Program-made: the position numbers and the translations under genes | Notes under the pieces: generated by a model | What the model was told of the DNA's origin: nothing | The model's input: only the letters and a program-made list of their open reading frames with translations | The model's database searches: none | Part shown: one piece after another, positions 53,365 through 62,607 of the stretch | How positions within the stretch are numbered: the first letter of the stretch is position 1 | Layout: every line of letters starts with the position of its first letter | NCBI RefSeq assembly: GCF_012184425.1 | Contig: NZ_VTOW01000003.1 | Location: 62,001 to 126,000, forward strand | Length of the DNA: 64,000 nucleotides | Direction of reading: 5' to 3' | DNA from: Candidatus Manganitrophus noduliformans | Lineage (GTDB): Bacteria > Nitrospirota > Nitrospiria > SBBL01 > Manganitrophaceae

Positions 53365-53910
53365 ATGGACCGAAGAGGATTTACCCTTTTGGAAATCATG
53401 GTTGCGGTGGCAATCCTGACGATACTGGTCGCGATTGCGATCCCAAATTATCAGGTCTGGGTCAGCAACCAAAGACTCCGGTCGGATTTGGCGCAACTGG
53501 AGGGGGATCTTCACGCGGCTCGGATGGCGGCGATTAATCGGGGCGCCGCGGTGACGGTTCTCTTCAATACCCCGGCCGCCGGTCAGTACGTCCTTTTCTT
53601 CGATAACGGAGCAGGTGGAGGGACGGCCCGAGACGGGGTCAGAAACGGATCGGAACCGTATCTCTCGAAAATCGGCATGGACGATTCCGCCGTTCAAGCC
53701 AGGGAGCTCTCTCAAGGGATCTCTCTTTCCCTTCACAACTTGGCAAGCAATGCCCTTGGAACTCCGTTTCTTCTTTTCAACGGAAGGGGAATCCGACAGC
53801 TCCCATCGGGGGGTAATCCGGGCGTCGAACTGAGGAATGCGGAAACTAAAAAGTACTGTACGACTGTCACGTTGGTGGGGGATATCAATGTCAGCAACGC
53901 CGCATGTTAA
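53365..53910 (+). CDS. Minor pilin, GspH/FimU type (set 2)
   Basis: A 181-residue prepilin with leader MDRRG and mature start FTLLEIMVAVAILTILVAIA, Glu at +5. DLAQLEGDLHAARMAAINRG fits FimU/GspH. The head ends with a C-terminal pair of cysteines (YCTT and NAAC) that could form the terminal disulfide loop. It opens the second minor-pilin operon and overlaps the PilV-like gene by 23 bp. Confidence 0.87.
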   Translation: MDRRGFTLLEIMVAVAILTILVAIAIPNYQVWVSNQRLRSDLAQLEGDLHAARMAAINRGAAVTVLFNTPAAGQYVLFFDNGAGGGTARDGVRNGSEPYLSKIGMDDSAVQARELSQGISLSLHNLASNALGTPFLLFNGRGIRQLPSGGNPGVELRNAETKKYCTTVTLVGDINVSNAAC

Positions 53911-54352
53911 TGCACGGGTAAGCGGAAGGAACAGAGACGAAAGGGGATTTACCCTTCTCGAGGTCTTGATCGCGGCCGCGATACTCGGTTTTGGGCTCCT
54001 GGCGATCGGGACCGGTGAGACGATCACTGTCGGAACCGGCCGCACGGCCCGCGAGATCTCCTTCGCGACAGCTTCCGCCGAAGATATGTTGGAGCGGATG
54101 AGGCGAAACCAGGCCAATGTCGCCGCTTACAACGGTTTCGATACGGGGAATGCCGGCACCAGGCCGGGCTCGGCCGGCATGGCCCGTGACGACTATGACG
54201 CCTGGAAGGCGCAGATTGAACAATCCCCTTATGGACTGGCGGGAGGGAGAGGAACGGTGGCGGTCGCCGCCGGGCCGATCTCGACCATGCAACAGGTGAC
54301 GGTCACCTTGACGTGGGGCGCTCGGACGGTAGCCGTTCAAACCATTTTCTAG
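53888..54352 (+). CDS. Minor pilin, PilV type (set 2)
   Basis: A 154-residue prepilin with a leader of about 20 residues and mature start FTLLEVLIAAAILGFGLLAI, Glu at +5. SFATASAEDMLERMRRNQAN is the PilV pattern. ATG 53888 follows GGGGGA and lies inside the FimU-like gene. The paralogue in set 1 is shorter. Confidence 0.87.
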   Translation: MSATPHVNARVSGRNRDERGFTLLEVLIAAAILGFGLLAIGTGETITVGTGRTAREISFATASAEDMLERMRRNQANVAAYNGFDTGNAGTRPGSAGMARDDYDAWKAQIEQSPYGLAGGRGTVAVAAGPISTMQQVTVTLTWGARTVAVQTIF

Positions 54353-54369
54353 TGAGAAGGAGAAATCGC

Positions 54370-55329
54370 GTGAACGCAAAAGGATTTACCCTGCTGGAGT
54401 TGATGATCGCCACGGTGATCGCCATCGTCGTCAGCGCCGCCGGATATACCTTTTTTACAAACACTTTTAATTTTTCCGTCGTTCACAAAGGCAATATCGA
54501 GATGCAGCGGGAGATCCGCATCGCGATCGACCTGATAAGCCGTGAGATTCGAAACGCCGGGTTCGGGGTGCGGCATCCGCTGGCGAGCAACGAGATCCAT
54601 CCGGGGGCGACCCTCAATCAGATCATTACCGCCGGCAACAACGCTGATCCGGACCCCTCGGGGGTCGCGAGCAAGCTTGATCGGATTTCGCTTTGGGGGG
54701 GATATCAGCCGGTTGGGACGCTGACCTGCGCTGTCCCTCCCTGTGCCAATCCCGTGGCGGCCGAAGGGGCGACACAGATCCTCGTGCAGCCGTCGGCCGG
54801 AACCAATCCAACCAGTCCGACGGTCGCGGGAGCGACGATCACGTTGGAAGGTTTTTACGTCGGGACCGTTACCGCAATCTCCGGGCCGAACGGAAATGGA
54901 GCGTATACGTTGACCCTCGATTCGGCTTTGAACAGAGACTACTCTCAGAATAATTCAGTCCTCCGGCTACAGCAGATTACCTACTACGTGGATGTGCCGG
55001 ACGGCGAGACCGAACCGGTTTTGTTTAGGATCGACGACGGCGTCCTTCCGGGACAGAGGGTCGCTTCCGGAATCGAGGATCTGCAATTTGCCTATCTTCT
55101 GAACAATGGAACGGCGGTCAACGATCCGGGGGCGGTGGCGACGACGGTGATCCCCTCGATTCGCGCGATCCGGATCGGGATGCTGGCGCGGGCGCAGAAT
55201 CCCAATCCGAAGGTCAATTCCATATCAACCCGGCCGGCCTTGGAGGATCACGCGGCGGGGGCGGCGGCCGATCGGTTTCACCGAAGATTAACCCAGAAAG
55301 TTACAGAGGTGAGGAACCTTGGATTCTAA
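54370..55329 (+). CDS. Minor pilin, PilW type (set 2)
   Basis: A 319-residue prepilin starting at GTG 54370 behind AAGGAG. The leader is very short (VNAKG), then FTLLELMIATVIAIVVSAAG with Glu at +5. MQREIRIAIDLISREIRNAG is the PilW hallmark. The beta-rich head has one close cysteine pair (CAVPPC). Its end overlaps the next gene by 11 bp. Confidence 0.88.
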   Translation: MNAKGFTLLELMIATVIAIVVSAAGYTFFTNTFNFSVVHKGNIEMQREIRIAIDLISREIRNAGFGVRHPLASNEIHPGATLNQIITAGNNADPDPSGVASKLDRISLWGGYQPVGTLTCAVPPCANPVAAEGATQILVQPSAGTNPTSPTVAGATITLEGFYVGTVTAISGPNGNGAYTLTLDSALNRDYSQNNSVLRLQQITYYVDVPDGETEPVLFRIDDGVLPGQRVASGIEDLQFAYLLNNGTAVNDPGAVATTVIPSIRAIRIGMLARAQNPNPKVNSISTRPALEDHAAGAAADRFHRRLTQKVTEVRNLGF

Positions 55330-56008
55330 ACTGTTTTCGTTTCGGAAAAATGAAGAAGGGGCCGCGTTGATCACGATGGTGCTGATGATTCTCCTGGTGA
55401 CCGCCCTTCTGATGATGGCGCTGAATATCAGCGGAATCGAGAGCAATCTTGCCTCCACCAATCGGCGGACGACCCAAGGGCTTCAGGCGGCCGAAGCGGG
55501 GATCCAGATCGCCAACCAAGTGATTGAGGACACATTGGAATTGAACGCCGTCCCGACCAATCCCCCGAACCCGTCGACGACGAGAAATTATCCAGCGACG
55601 ATCGTGTTCGACTGCTCCAACAGCCCGACGATCGGGGATACGGGCCTCCACGATTTTGTGGAGGAGTTAAGGAGCGGCGGCGGCCTGTTGGCGAACGACA
55701 GCGCCTCGGGGGATACAACTTACGACTGTGCGGCCCCTCCGATCGCGCCGACCGCCGACCCCGCGGCCGGAGAGACGAGGGGTCCGGATCTTGTCGTCAC
55801 GGCGCTCGGTCACACGATGCAGATCGATATCGACCTGGAGGGGACGGCGAATCTTCCGGGATCGGAGTTGGAGGAGTTTGGGATCGCTTACCACAAAAAG
55901 GTATCCGGAGCCGGATGCGGCTCCGGCACCCTCTACTACATCGATGTGGTCTCCGTCGGTCCGTTGAATACCCGATCGAATGTCGGGTCGGCTTATTACA
56001 AGTGTTGA
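55319..56008 (+). CDS. PilX-like minor pilin (set 2)
   Basis: A 229-residue protein with N-terminus KNEEGAALITMVLMILLVTA and then TTQGLQAAEAGIQIANQVIE, matching PilX. It has the ordinary PilX size, unlike its counterpart in set 1. Four cysteines lie in the head. The start is TTG 55319 behind GAGG, inside the PilW-like gene. Confidence 0.83.
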   Translation: MDSKLFSFRKNEEGAALITMVLMILLVTALLMMALNISGIESNLASTNRRTTQGLQAAEAGIQIANQVIEDTLELNAVPTNPPNPSTTRNYPATIVFDCSNSPTIGDTGLHDFVEELRSGGGLLANDSASGDTTYDCAAPPIAPTADPAAGETRGPDLVVTALGHTMQIDIDLEGTANLPGSELEEFGIAYHKKVSGAGCGSGTLYYIDVVSVGPLNTRSNVGSAYYKC

Positions 56009-56029
56009 GCATTTAAACCGGAGGAGGTT

Positions 56030-56386
56030 ATGCAAAAGGTTGTTTTTTTCCTCACTGGGATGGTCTTCTACATCTGGGGCATTCTCGGAGGCGCCGGCCA
56101 CACGCCGGCCTTTTCGATGGCGCCGCCGCCGGTTGTGCCGGTTTCAGAGGCCCGTGCAGGCCTGCCGTCGAATACCGTCCGGGGGAACATCGACGAAGTC
56201 GGTCGCGGATTTGTCATTATCGGTGGGAAGCGCTTTCAGGTTGCGGTGGATGTTCGGGTTACGAATGAAGAGGATGGGATTCTTGAAAAAGGTTTGAATG
56301 CGCTCAGGCAACAAATGAAGGTTGAATTAACCTTGACAGGTCAGACAGTCACTCGGATCAAGGTCTTCGGCCTTTTGACGAGATAG
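56030..56386 (+). CDS. Small exported protein between PilX-like and PilY1 genes
   Basis: A 118-residue protein not recognised with confidence. It has an N-terminal hydrophobic helix or signal peptide (about 5-24). The small beta-rich domain has TVRGNIDEVGRGFVIIGGKRFQV, read in two parts as a GxV turn and a GG-K-F-V strand. This layout recalls DUF5666-like OB folds. No prepilin site is present. GGAGG precedes the ATG, and it lies 10 bp before pilY1, so it is probably a periplasmic helper of the pilus tip system. Confidence 0.6.
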   Translation: MQKVVFFLTGMVFYIWGILGGAGHTPAFSMAPPPVVPVSEARAGLPSNTVRGNIDEVGRGFVIIGGKRFQVAVDVRVTNEEDGILEKGLNALRQQMKVELTLTGQTVTRIKVFGLLTR

Positions 56387-56396
56387 GAGGAAGGTC

Positions 56397-59300
56397 ATGG
56401 AACCGAGAAAGTTGTTTTACGTTGCAATGTTTCTTTTTCTTCTTTTAGGAATAGGAAGAGAGACGTTGCGGGCGCAGACGATCGATGATTACAGCAGCAT
56501 CCCCCCTTTCCTCGCTTCCTCGGTGACCCCCAACGTTCTCCTTCTCGTCGACAACTCCGGAAGCATGAACAATTGCGCCTACTCCGACAAGGTCGACACC
56601 GGCTCGGGAGAGGACGATTGTCTTGCTAGCAGCGGGAGCGGTCTTTCCGATCAATATCAATCCACAACGACCTACGGCGGCTACTTCGAATCGGATAAGT
56701 GTTATGCCTACGCCAGCAGCAAGTTCTCTCCGAGCGGCTCGAAGCCTTGCTCCGATGCCTGGGATGGGAATTTCCTAAATTGGGTGACGATGCGGCGGAT
56801 CGACATCACCAAATGGGTCATGACCGGCGGGCAGTGTAATTCGGTTCGGAGCAGCGAGAACAGTTGCTCCACGATGCGCGGGCAGAGCTCATTTAATAGC
56901 GGCGCCTGCTGCCATGTTTTTTATAAACAATTTAATTTGACCGGCTTAGCTCCTTCGACCTACACCACAACCCGTTGTATCCGTGTAAACGGCGGAAATT
57001 TCACCATCCGGGACAACGGGGCAAGCTGCGGCAGCAACTCCAGCGATGATGATACAACATTCAATATCCGGGTCGACGCCGGCGTCAAGCAGACCGGGGT
57101 GATCCAGGAGGTCGGGAATCGGGCCCGATTCGGTCTGATGGTCTTCGACGATGATGGAACCGTCGAAAACGGCGGGGAGATCCGGAGCGACATCGGGGGC
57201 AATACAGTCTCGATGGTTAATGCCATCGAAGGAATGGTCGCCACTTCCTGGACGCCGCTTGCCGAGACGGTGTATGAAGCGTCCCGCTATTTCGCCCAGA
57301 TTTCCCCCACGTCCGATTCCGGGGCGGCCAATTTTACGGTGCACGTCAACAACGATCCATACTGTTACGGCGATCTGAACCCCCCTTCCGGGGAGACGGG
57401 GTGCCGCAGCAGCACCCAGGGACGATGGGTTCCCTGCTGCCAGAGTTTCGTCATTGTCTTTACCGACGGCCAACCGACAAAAGACGAGAATATTCCCAGC
57501 GGGATCCAGGACTATGCCCATGCCGCATTGGGTCACTCCTCCAACCATCATGATGTCTGCTCCGCCTATTATGGAGGGAGCAGCAGCGATCCATGTAATT
57601 CGGACGGCTCTCATTACCTCGACGATGTCGCCTTCTGGGCGCACACGACCGATCTGCGCCCTGAGAGCGGCAACATCTCCGGCATCAATGCGACGCCGAA
57701 CACCAACCGCCTCCCGGGGGTTCAGAGTTTGAACATTTATTCCTTTTTCGCCTTCGGCTCCGGTTCCAACTTATTGATGGATACCGCCAAAGCAGGCGGC
57801 TTTAAAGATAAGAATGGAAACGGGGTGCCTGACCTTACCTCGGAGTGGGATGAGGACGGCGACGGGGTCCCCGACACCTATTTCGAGTCGGCGGATGCCT
57901 TCGCCCTCCGGAGCAGTCTCATCGCGGCGATCACCAAGATCTTGCAGGAGAGCGCCTCCGGGACGTCGGTCTCCGTTCTGGCGACCTCCTCCGGCGGGGA
58001 GGGGGCGATCTATCAGGCCTATTTCTATCCCCGGGTCGGCATCGGAGCCAACGAGGTCTACTGGCACGGATATCTTCAAGGTATTTTCTTCGATTTCAAG
58101 GGACAACTCCGTGAGGACACCGTCGCCGACGGCCGTTTGGTTCTGACCGAGGACAAGATCATCGAGACCTACTTCGACACCGATCTTGCGGAGACCAGGG
58201 TGAAACGATATGCCGTAGATGCATCCGGAGACAGGACAGGAACGCCTGAAGACATCTCCCTGCGCGAACTGACCCCGATTTGGGAGGGGGGAAGCAATCT
58301 CGCCGACCGGGACCTGTCGACCAACCCCCGGGTCATTAAGACCTGGGTTGATGAAAACGGAGACGGGGTCGTTGATGACGCGGAGTTCATCGATTTTTCG
58401 ACGGCGAATGAAACCGACCTTCGACCGTATCTGCGCGCGGCGAATTCGACCGAGGGGGCAGACATCATCAATTATATTCGGGGGGAAAAGATCTCCGGCT
58501 ATCGGCCCCGTGAGATCGGCTCCGGCGCATCTGAGAAGACCTGGCGGTTGGGTGACATTATTTATTCCAGCCCGGTTTCGGTCAGCGCCCCTCAAGAACA
58601 GTTCGATACAAAGTACAAAGACAGCAGTTATACGCTTTTTTTCGAGAAATATAAGAATCGGCGGCACGTGATCTATGTTGGGGCCAACGACGGGATGCTC
58701 CATGCCTTCAACGGCGGTTTCTTCCACCCGGGAGACGATTCGGCCACCAATTCGGTCATCGAGCATGGCTGGTTTACGACCACGGATGCGGACGGGAACG
58801 GCGGAGAGTTATTGGGAGAGGAACTCTGGGGCTTTATCCCACAGGAACTCCTCCCGCATTTGAAGTGGTTGACGCAGACCGACTACAACAAGACCCGGCA
58901 CGTCTACTTTGTCGACGGCAGTCCCCGCGTCGTCGACGCCCAGATTTTCACGGAGGAGAGCGCCTGTGCTACTAGCCTGACCGACTCGGGATGTATTCAT
59001 CCGAAGGGATGGGGGACGGTTCTCATCGGGAGCTTGCGGATGGGAGGAGGAAGCATCAGCGTCGATCTGAACGGGAACGGGAACACCACCGATCCCGGAG
59101 AGGACCGGTTTCGTTCGGCCTACTTCGCCCTCGACATCACCAATCCGGAGACCCCGCCGAAGCTTCTCTGGGTATTTAAAGATTCCGATCTCGGTTTTAC
59201 CACCAGCTGGCCGGCGGTGATGAGGTTGAACGGCTCCTCCGGCGCCGCCTGGTATGCGGTATTCGGCTCCGGTCCGACGACCTATAAGGGGGAGCGGCTG

Positions 59301-60389
59301 GCGGGTCTTCCCGCAACCGGAAATAAATTCGGTCAGAGTATTTCCGAATATGGCCAAATTTATGTGCTCGACCTCGAAACAGGGGCACTGCTGAACAAGC
59401 TTGCCACAGACAATACCGATCGCTATGCCTTTATGGGAGATCCGGTCGTCTATGATTTTCCCAAGAATTATTTCTCGGATATCGCCTACATCGGGAAGGG
59501 CTATGGATCGACCGGCGCCTGGAACGGAAAGGTCTATCGTCTGTTGACGAAAGGGAACGCCGATCCGACGACCTGGTCGTTGTCCATCCTGTTCAATCCG
59601 GCGAAGCCGGTCCTGGTGAAATCGTCGGCCACCCTGGACGGCGCCGGGAGGTTCTGGGTTTATTTCGGAACAGGTCGATTCTTCAGCAGCGGGCCGAGCA
59701 GCGACGCGGACGACCAGACCAACCAAGCGTTCTATGGGGTCAAAGAGTCGAGCGCGAACGGCTGCTGGAACAGGAGTCTCGGGAGCTGGAAAGCAAGCTG
59801 TCCGACGATCGCCGCCACCGACTTGGTCGATGTAACCGACGCTTCCGTATCGATCACGGGCGCCGTCTCCTGCAGCAGCTGCGGGGCGGCTACTCTGACG
59901 GCGCTGAGTAATCGGATCGACAGCACATCTAGCGAAAAAGCGGGATGGTTTTTGACCCTCACCGGCGGGGAGCGCGTTCTCCACGAACCGACGGTCCTTG
60001 GAGGAATTGTCGCCGCAACGTCCTATACGCCGGGTGTGGATGTTTGTCTGCCCCAGGGGACCAATGCCGTTTATGCGCTCCACTATGGAACCGGCGCCGC
60101 CTATCCGAGCGCCGACGTCAACGATTCGGACGGAGATGGGGATACCGCTGAGGTTTTGGGCTCCATCGGTCTTGAATCGGATGGGACGACCGTGCGGCGG
60201 AAAAAAGAGCTTGGGATCGGGGTCGCTTCTAAGGTGAACGTCGTGGTCGGTCGGGACCCGACAACCGGAAAGAGCACCCTTACCGGCTTTGTCCAGAGCA
60301 GCACCGGGGAGATCGTTCAGATCAAGGATATCCAAACGCCCAACAGCATCAGCACGGGAACCAGAATGTTGAGAGAGAAATCGGATTAG
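56397..60389 (+). CDS. pilY1: Pilus tip adhesin PilY1
   Basis: A 1330-residue exported protein. A signal peptide ends near LRAQT. The N-terminal half is a von Willebrand A-like domain with the MIDAS motif DNSGSM at 52-57 and many cysteines (such as GACCHV, CRSS and VPCCQS), likely disulfide-bonded. The C-terminal half is the PilY1 beta-propeller, with RHVIYVGANDGMLHAFNG and PQELLPHLKWL. Calcium-type Asp/Asn loops occur at DKNGNGVPDL, DLNGNGNTTD and DSDGDGDTAE. PilY1 sits at the pilus tip, promotes pilus extension and surface sensing, and binds Ca. It follows the second minor-pilin set. Confidence 0.93.
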   Translation: MEPRKLFYVAMFLFLLLGIGRETLRAQTIDDYSSIPPFLASSVTPNVLLLVDNSGSMNNCAYSDKVDTGSGEDDCLASSGSGLSDQYQSTTTYGGYFESDKCYAYASSKFSPSGSKPCSDAWDGNFLNWVTMRRIDITKWVMTGGQCNSVRSSENSCSTMRGQSSFNSGACCHVFYKQFNLTGLAPSTYTTTRCIRVNGGNFTIRDNGASCGSNSSDDDTTFNIRVDAGVKQTGVIQEVGNRARFGLMVFDDDGTVENGGEIRSDIGGNTVSMVNAIEGMVATSWTPLAETVYEASRYFAQISPTSDSGAANFTVHVNNDPYCYGDLNPPSGETGCRSSTQGRWVPCCQSFVIVFTDGQPTKDENIPSGIQDYAHAALGHSSNHHDVCSAYYGGSSSDPCNSDGSHYLDDVAFWAHTTDLRPESGNISGINATPNTNRLPGVQSLNIYSFFAFGSGSNLLMDTAKAGGFKDKNGNGVPDLTSEWDEDGDGVPDTYFESADAFALRSSLIAAITKILQESASGTSVSVLATSSGGEGAIYQAYFYPRVGIGANEVYWHGYLQGIFFDFKGQLREDTVADGRLVLTEDKIIETYFDTDLAETRVKRYAVDASGDRTGTPEDISLRELTPIWEGGSNLADRDLSTNPRVIKTWVDENGDGVVDDAEFIDFSTANETDLRPYLRAANSTEGADIINYIRGEKISGYRPREIGSGASEKTWRLGDIIYSSPVSVSAPQEQFDTKYKDSSYTLFFEKYKNRRHVIYVGANDGMLHAFNGGFFHPGDDSATNSVIEHGWFTTTDADGNGGELLGEELWGFIPQELLPHLKWLTQTDYNKTRHVYFVDGSPRVVDAQIFTEESACATSLTDSGCIHPKGWGTVLIGSLRMGGGSISVDLNGNGNTTDPGEDRFRSAYFALDITNPETPPKLLWVFKDSDLGFTTSWPAVMRLNGSSGAAWYAVFGSGPTTYKGERLAGLPATGNKFGQSISEYGQIYVLDLETGALLNKLATDNTDRYAFMGDPVVYDFPKNYFSDIAYIGKGYGSTGAWNGKVYRLLTKGNADPTTWSLSILFNPAKPVLVKSSATLDGAGRFWVYFGTGRFFSSGPSSDADDQTNQAFYGVKESSANGCWNRSLGSWKASCPTIAATDLVDVTDASVSITGAVSCSSCGAATLTALSNRIDSTSSEKAGWFLTLTGGERVLHEPTVLGGIVAATSYTPGVDVCLPQGTNAVYALHYGTGAAYPSADVNDSDGDGDTAEVLGSIGLESDGTTVRRKKELGIGVASKVNVVVGRDPTTGKSTLTGFVQSSTGEIVQIKDIQTPNSISTGTRMLREKSD

Positions 60390-60400
60390 GGGGGGGTGGA

Positions 60401-61351
60401 ATGAGAACACGGATTATTTCGCTGGTCGTTTTCCTGCTGGCGGTCTGGCTTCTCCGGGGCAAAGAAGATCCTCTGATCCAGGGAGGAAAGGGGACGGAGG
60501 AAAGAAGTTCCGCCGCCGCTTCCTTGCCGGGACAGACCAATCACCCCCCCTGGATGACGCGGGTGGAGATCTTCCCCCCTTCGCCCGACCTCCAGTCGGT
60601 CTTGAAGGTGGCGCTTCAAGCGGAAGACCCCGATCAGGATACGTTGACCTATCGGTACCGATGGTTTGTCAATCAGAAAGAGGTCGGAGACCAGCCGGTT
60701 CTCTCTTTGAAGGGGTTTCGGCAAGGGGATCTGGTTTCAGTGGAGGTGACCCCTTCCGACGGGAAGTCGGAGGGTCCTTCCCTTCCCGGTCCGACGGTGA
60801 AGATCGGAAATCATCCCCCCGCCGTGACCCGCATCGTGCTCCTTCCGACGGAGCCGAAAGTCGGGCAGACGATCCTGGCCGAGGTGGAGGGAAGAGACGA
60901 AGAGGGAGACTCGATTTTCTACGACTATCAATGGGAAATCAACGGAGTGCCGGTGGAAGGGGTTACCGGAAATCTGTTGGATGGAAAGTTGATTCAGAGC
61001 GCAGATCAGATCCGGGTCCTCGTGACCGCCTCGGATTCTTTCGACGCCGGCACCCCGACGGCCAGCCGGTCCATCGCCGTCATTAATCAGCCCCCTGAAA
61101 TTATCTCGTCCCCTACGTCTGAAATTGGGGAGAACGAATACCGGTACCAGATCGTCGCCAGCGATCCTGATGGAGACGCCGTCGAGTACCACCTTGATGG
61201 AGGGCCTCCCGGAATGATGTTGGATGCGGCATCGGGGCTCTTGGTCTGGAAGGTGGAGGCGCTTCCACAGGAAATGGTGCCGGTCACCATTCAGGCCATC
61301 GACAAAAAAGGGGGGAAAAGCATCCAGCGATTTACACTCCATGCCAGATAA
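60401..61351 (+). CDS. Exported protein with Ig/cadherin-like repeats
   Basis: A 316-residue protein with an N-terminal hydrophobic segment (about 5-18). At least three beta-sandwich repeats follow. Each starts near NHPPWMTRVEI, NHPPAVTRIVL or NQPPEIISSPT and contains an Asp-rich turn such as AEDPDQDTLTYRYRW, GRDEEGDSIFYDYQW or ASDPDGDAVEY. These resemble putative-Ig or cadherin-like domains of surface proteins. It lies 11 bp after pilY1, so it may bind or present the tip adhesin. A run of eight G (60389-60396) fills the ribosome-binding region. Confidence 0.7.
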   Translation: MRTRIISLVVFLLAVWLLRGKEDPLIQGGKGTEERSSAAASLPGQTNHPPWMTRVEIFPPSPDLQSVLKVALQAEDPDQDTLTYRYRWFVNQKEVGDQPVLSLKGFRQGDLVSVEVTPSDGKSEGPSLPGPTVKIGNHPPAVTRIVLLPTEPKVGQTILAEVEGRDEEGDSIFYDYQWEINGVPVEGVTGNLLDGKLIQSADQIRVLVTASDSFDAGTPTASRSIAVINQPPEIISSPTSEIGENEYRYQIVASDPDGDAVEYHLDGGPPGMMLDAASGLLVWKVEALPQEMVPVTIQAIDKKGGKSIQRFTLHAR

Positions 61352-61394
61352 AGGATGCCACGGCTCTCTTTCTCATCCTTTCTGCTTCGTTTTC

Positions 61395-61423
61395 TTGTAT
61401 TTTGAAAAGGGGATTGTTATAAT
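61395..61423 (+). promoter_or_regulatory. Sigma-70-type promoter of phoH
   Basis: TTGTAT at 61395-61400, 17-bp spacer, TATAAT at 61418-61423. Transcription would begin near 61430, about 40 nt before the TTG start of phoH. Confidence 0.65.
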
Positions 61424-61469
61424 GAGTTTGTTCTGAAGTGGTTTTACGTTTGGGAGAAATTATTTTTCG

Positions 61470-62453
61470 TTGAAAAAATCGCTTATCGGGAAAGTTAATT
61501 TACAAGAAGGAACCGATACCTCGGCCCTCTATGGAAGCTACGATCGCCACATCAAGATGATTGAGCAGGCCTTCAACGTTCGAATGACGGCGAGAGGGGA
61601 AGAGGTTACGATCGAAGGGGAGCCTGAACAGGTTCAACAGGTTGAGAAGGTCATCGCCGATCTCGCGAATCTCTCCAGAGACGGGTTCCGGGTGACGGCG
61701 GAAGATGTCAACTACGCCATCCAATCTTCCCAACAAAACGCCCCCGCTTCCGTCCGGGAAATTTATCAAGACGCCATTCCGGTTTTCGGGAAAAAGAAGC
61801 TCATCGCCCCGAAATCACCCTCCCAAAAAGAGTATATCGAAAGCATCCGAAAGCACGATATCGTGGTCGGGATCGGTCCGGCGGGGACGGGAAAGACGTA
61901 TCTCGCTATGGCCATGGCCGTCTCCTCTTTCCTCAAGAAAGAGGTAAACCGGATCATCTTAGCCCGTCCGGCGGTCGAAGCGGGTGAAAAGCTCGGTTTT
62001 CTTCCGGGGGATCTGGTTGAAAAGGTCAATCCTTATCTGCGGCCCCTTTACGATGCCCTCTACGATATGATGGAGGTCGATCGCGCCACGCGCCTCCTGG
62101 AGCGGGGGGATATCGAAATTGCCCCGCTTGCCTTCATGCGCGGGCGGACCCTCAACGACTCATTTATCATCCTTGATGAGGCCCAGAACGCCACGTCGGA
62201 GCAGATGAAGATGTTTCTGACGCGTCTGGGGTTCCGGTCGAAAGCGGTCGTCACGGGAGATATTACACAGGTCGACCTCCCGGTCGAACGGACCTCCGGG
62301 CTGATCGAAATCCAGGGGATTTTAGAAGAGGTCTCCGCGATCAAGTTTGTTTATTTCAGCGAGCGCGATGTCATCCGGCACCGTCTGGTCCAGGAGATCG
62401 TGAAAGCGTACGAGCGGTATGAGGGAAAGGGGGGAAAATCAAAGAAAAAGTAG
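61470..62453 (+). CDS. phoH: PhoH family ATPase
   Basis: A 327-residue cytoplasmic protein. An N-terminal KH-like stretch (NVRMTARGEEVTIEGEPEQV) precedes the PhoH domain: Walker A GPAGTGKT at 136-143, IILARPAVEAGEKLGFLPGD, Walker B FIILDEAQNATSEQMKM and GDITQVDLP. PhoH proteins bind ATP and RNA and are often next to ybeY, as here, which suggests a role in rRNA or mRNA handling. The start is TTG 61470, inferred because the family N-terminus is then complete. Confidence 0.93.
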   Translation: MKKSLIGKVNLQEGTDTSALYGSYDRHIKMIEQAFNVRMTARGEEVTIEGEPEQVQQVEKVIADLANLSRDGFRVTAEDVNYAIQSSQQNAPASVREIYQDAIPVFGKKKLIAPKSPSQKEYIESIRKHDIVVGIGPAGTGKTYLAMAMAVSSFLKKEVNRIILARPAVEAGEKLGFLPGDLVEKVNPYLRPLYDALYDMMEVDRATRLLERGDIEIAPLAFMRGRTLNDSFIILDEAQNATSEQMKMFLTRLGFRSKAVVTGDITQVDLPVERTSGLIEIQGILEEVSAIKFVYFSERDVIRHRLVQEIVKAYERYEGKGGKSKKK

Positions 62454-62473
62454 GATCCCTCCATGATCACGCC

Positions 62474-62510
62474 AAATGACCTCACTTTTCTTCTGAGGTC
62501 ATTTTTATTT
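62474..62510 (+). terminator. Rho-independent terminator of phoH
   Basis: An 11-bp perfect stem (AAATGACCTCA at 62474-62484 with its complement at 62494-62504), a 9-nt loop and a T-rich tail. Confidence 0.88.
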
Positions 62511-62511
62511 C

Positions 62512-62540
62512 TTGTTCTTGTTTCCATCAACAGGTAGAAT
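62512..62540 (+). promoter_or_regulatory. Possible promoter of ybeY
   Basis: TTGTTC at 62512-62517, 17-bp spacer, TAGAAT at 62535-62540. The -35 box is weak, but a promoter is needed because a terminator lies just upstream. Confidence 0.4.
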
Positions 62541-62607
62541 CTGCCGACCCTTGTCGGCGGCTCCCTTATCGATTGACCCGATCTTCCGATCTTCTATTTA
62601 ATTTATT

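Noticed and set aside
58809-60410. Long open frame on the minus strand opposite pilY1
   Set aside because: The plus strand carries the PilY1 propeller and calcium loops; the reverse translation has no family features.
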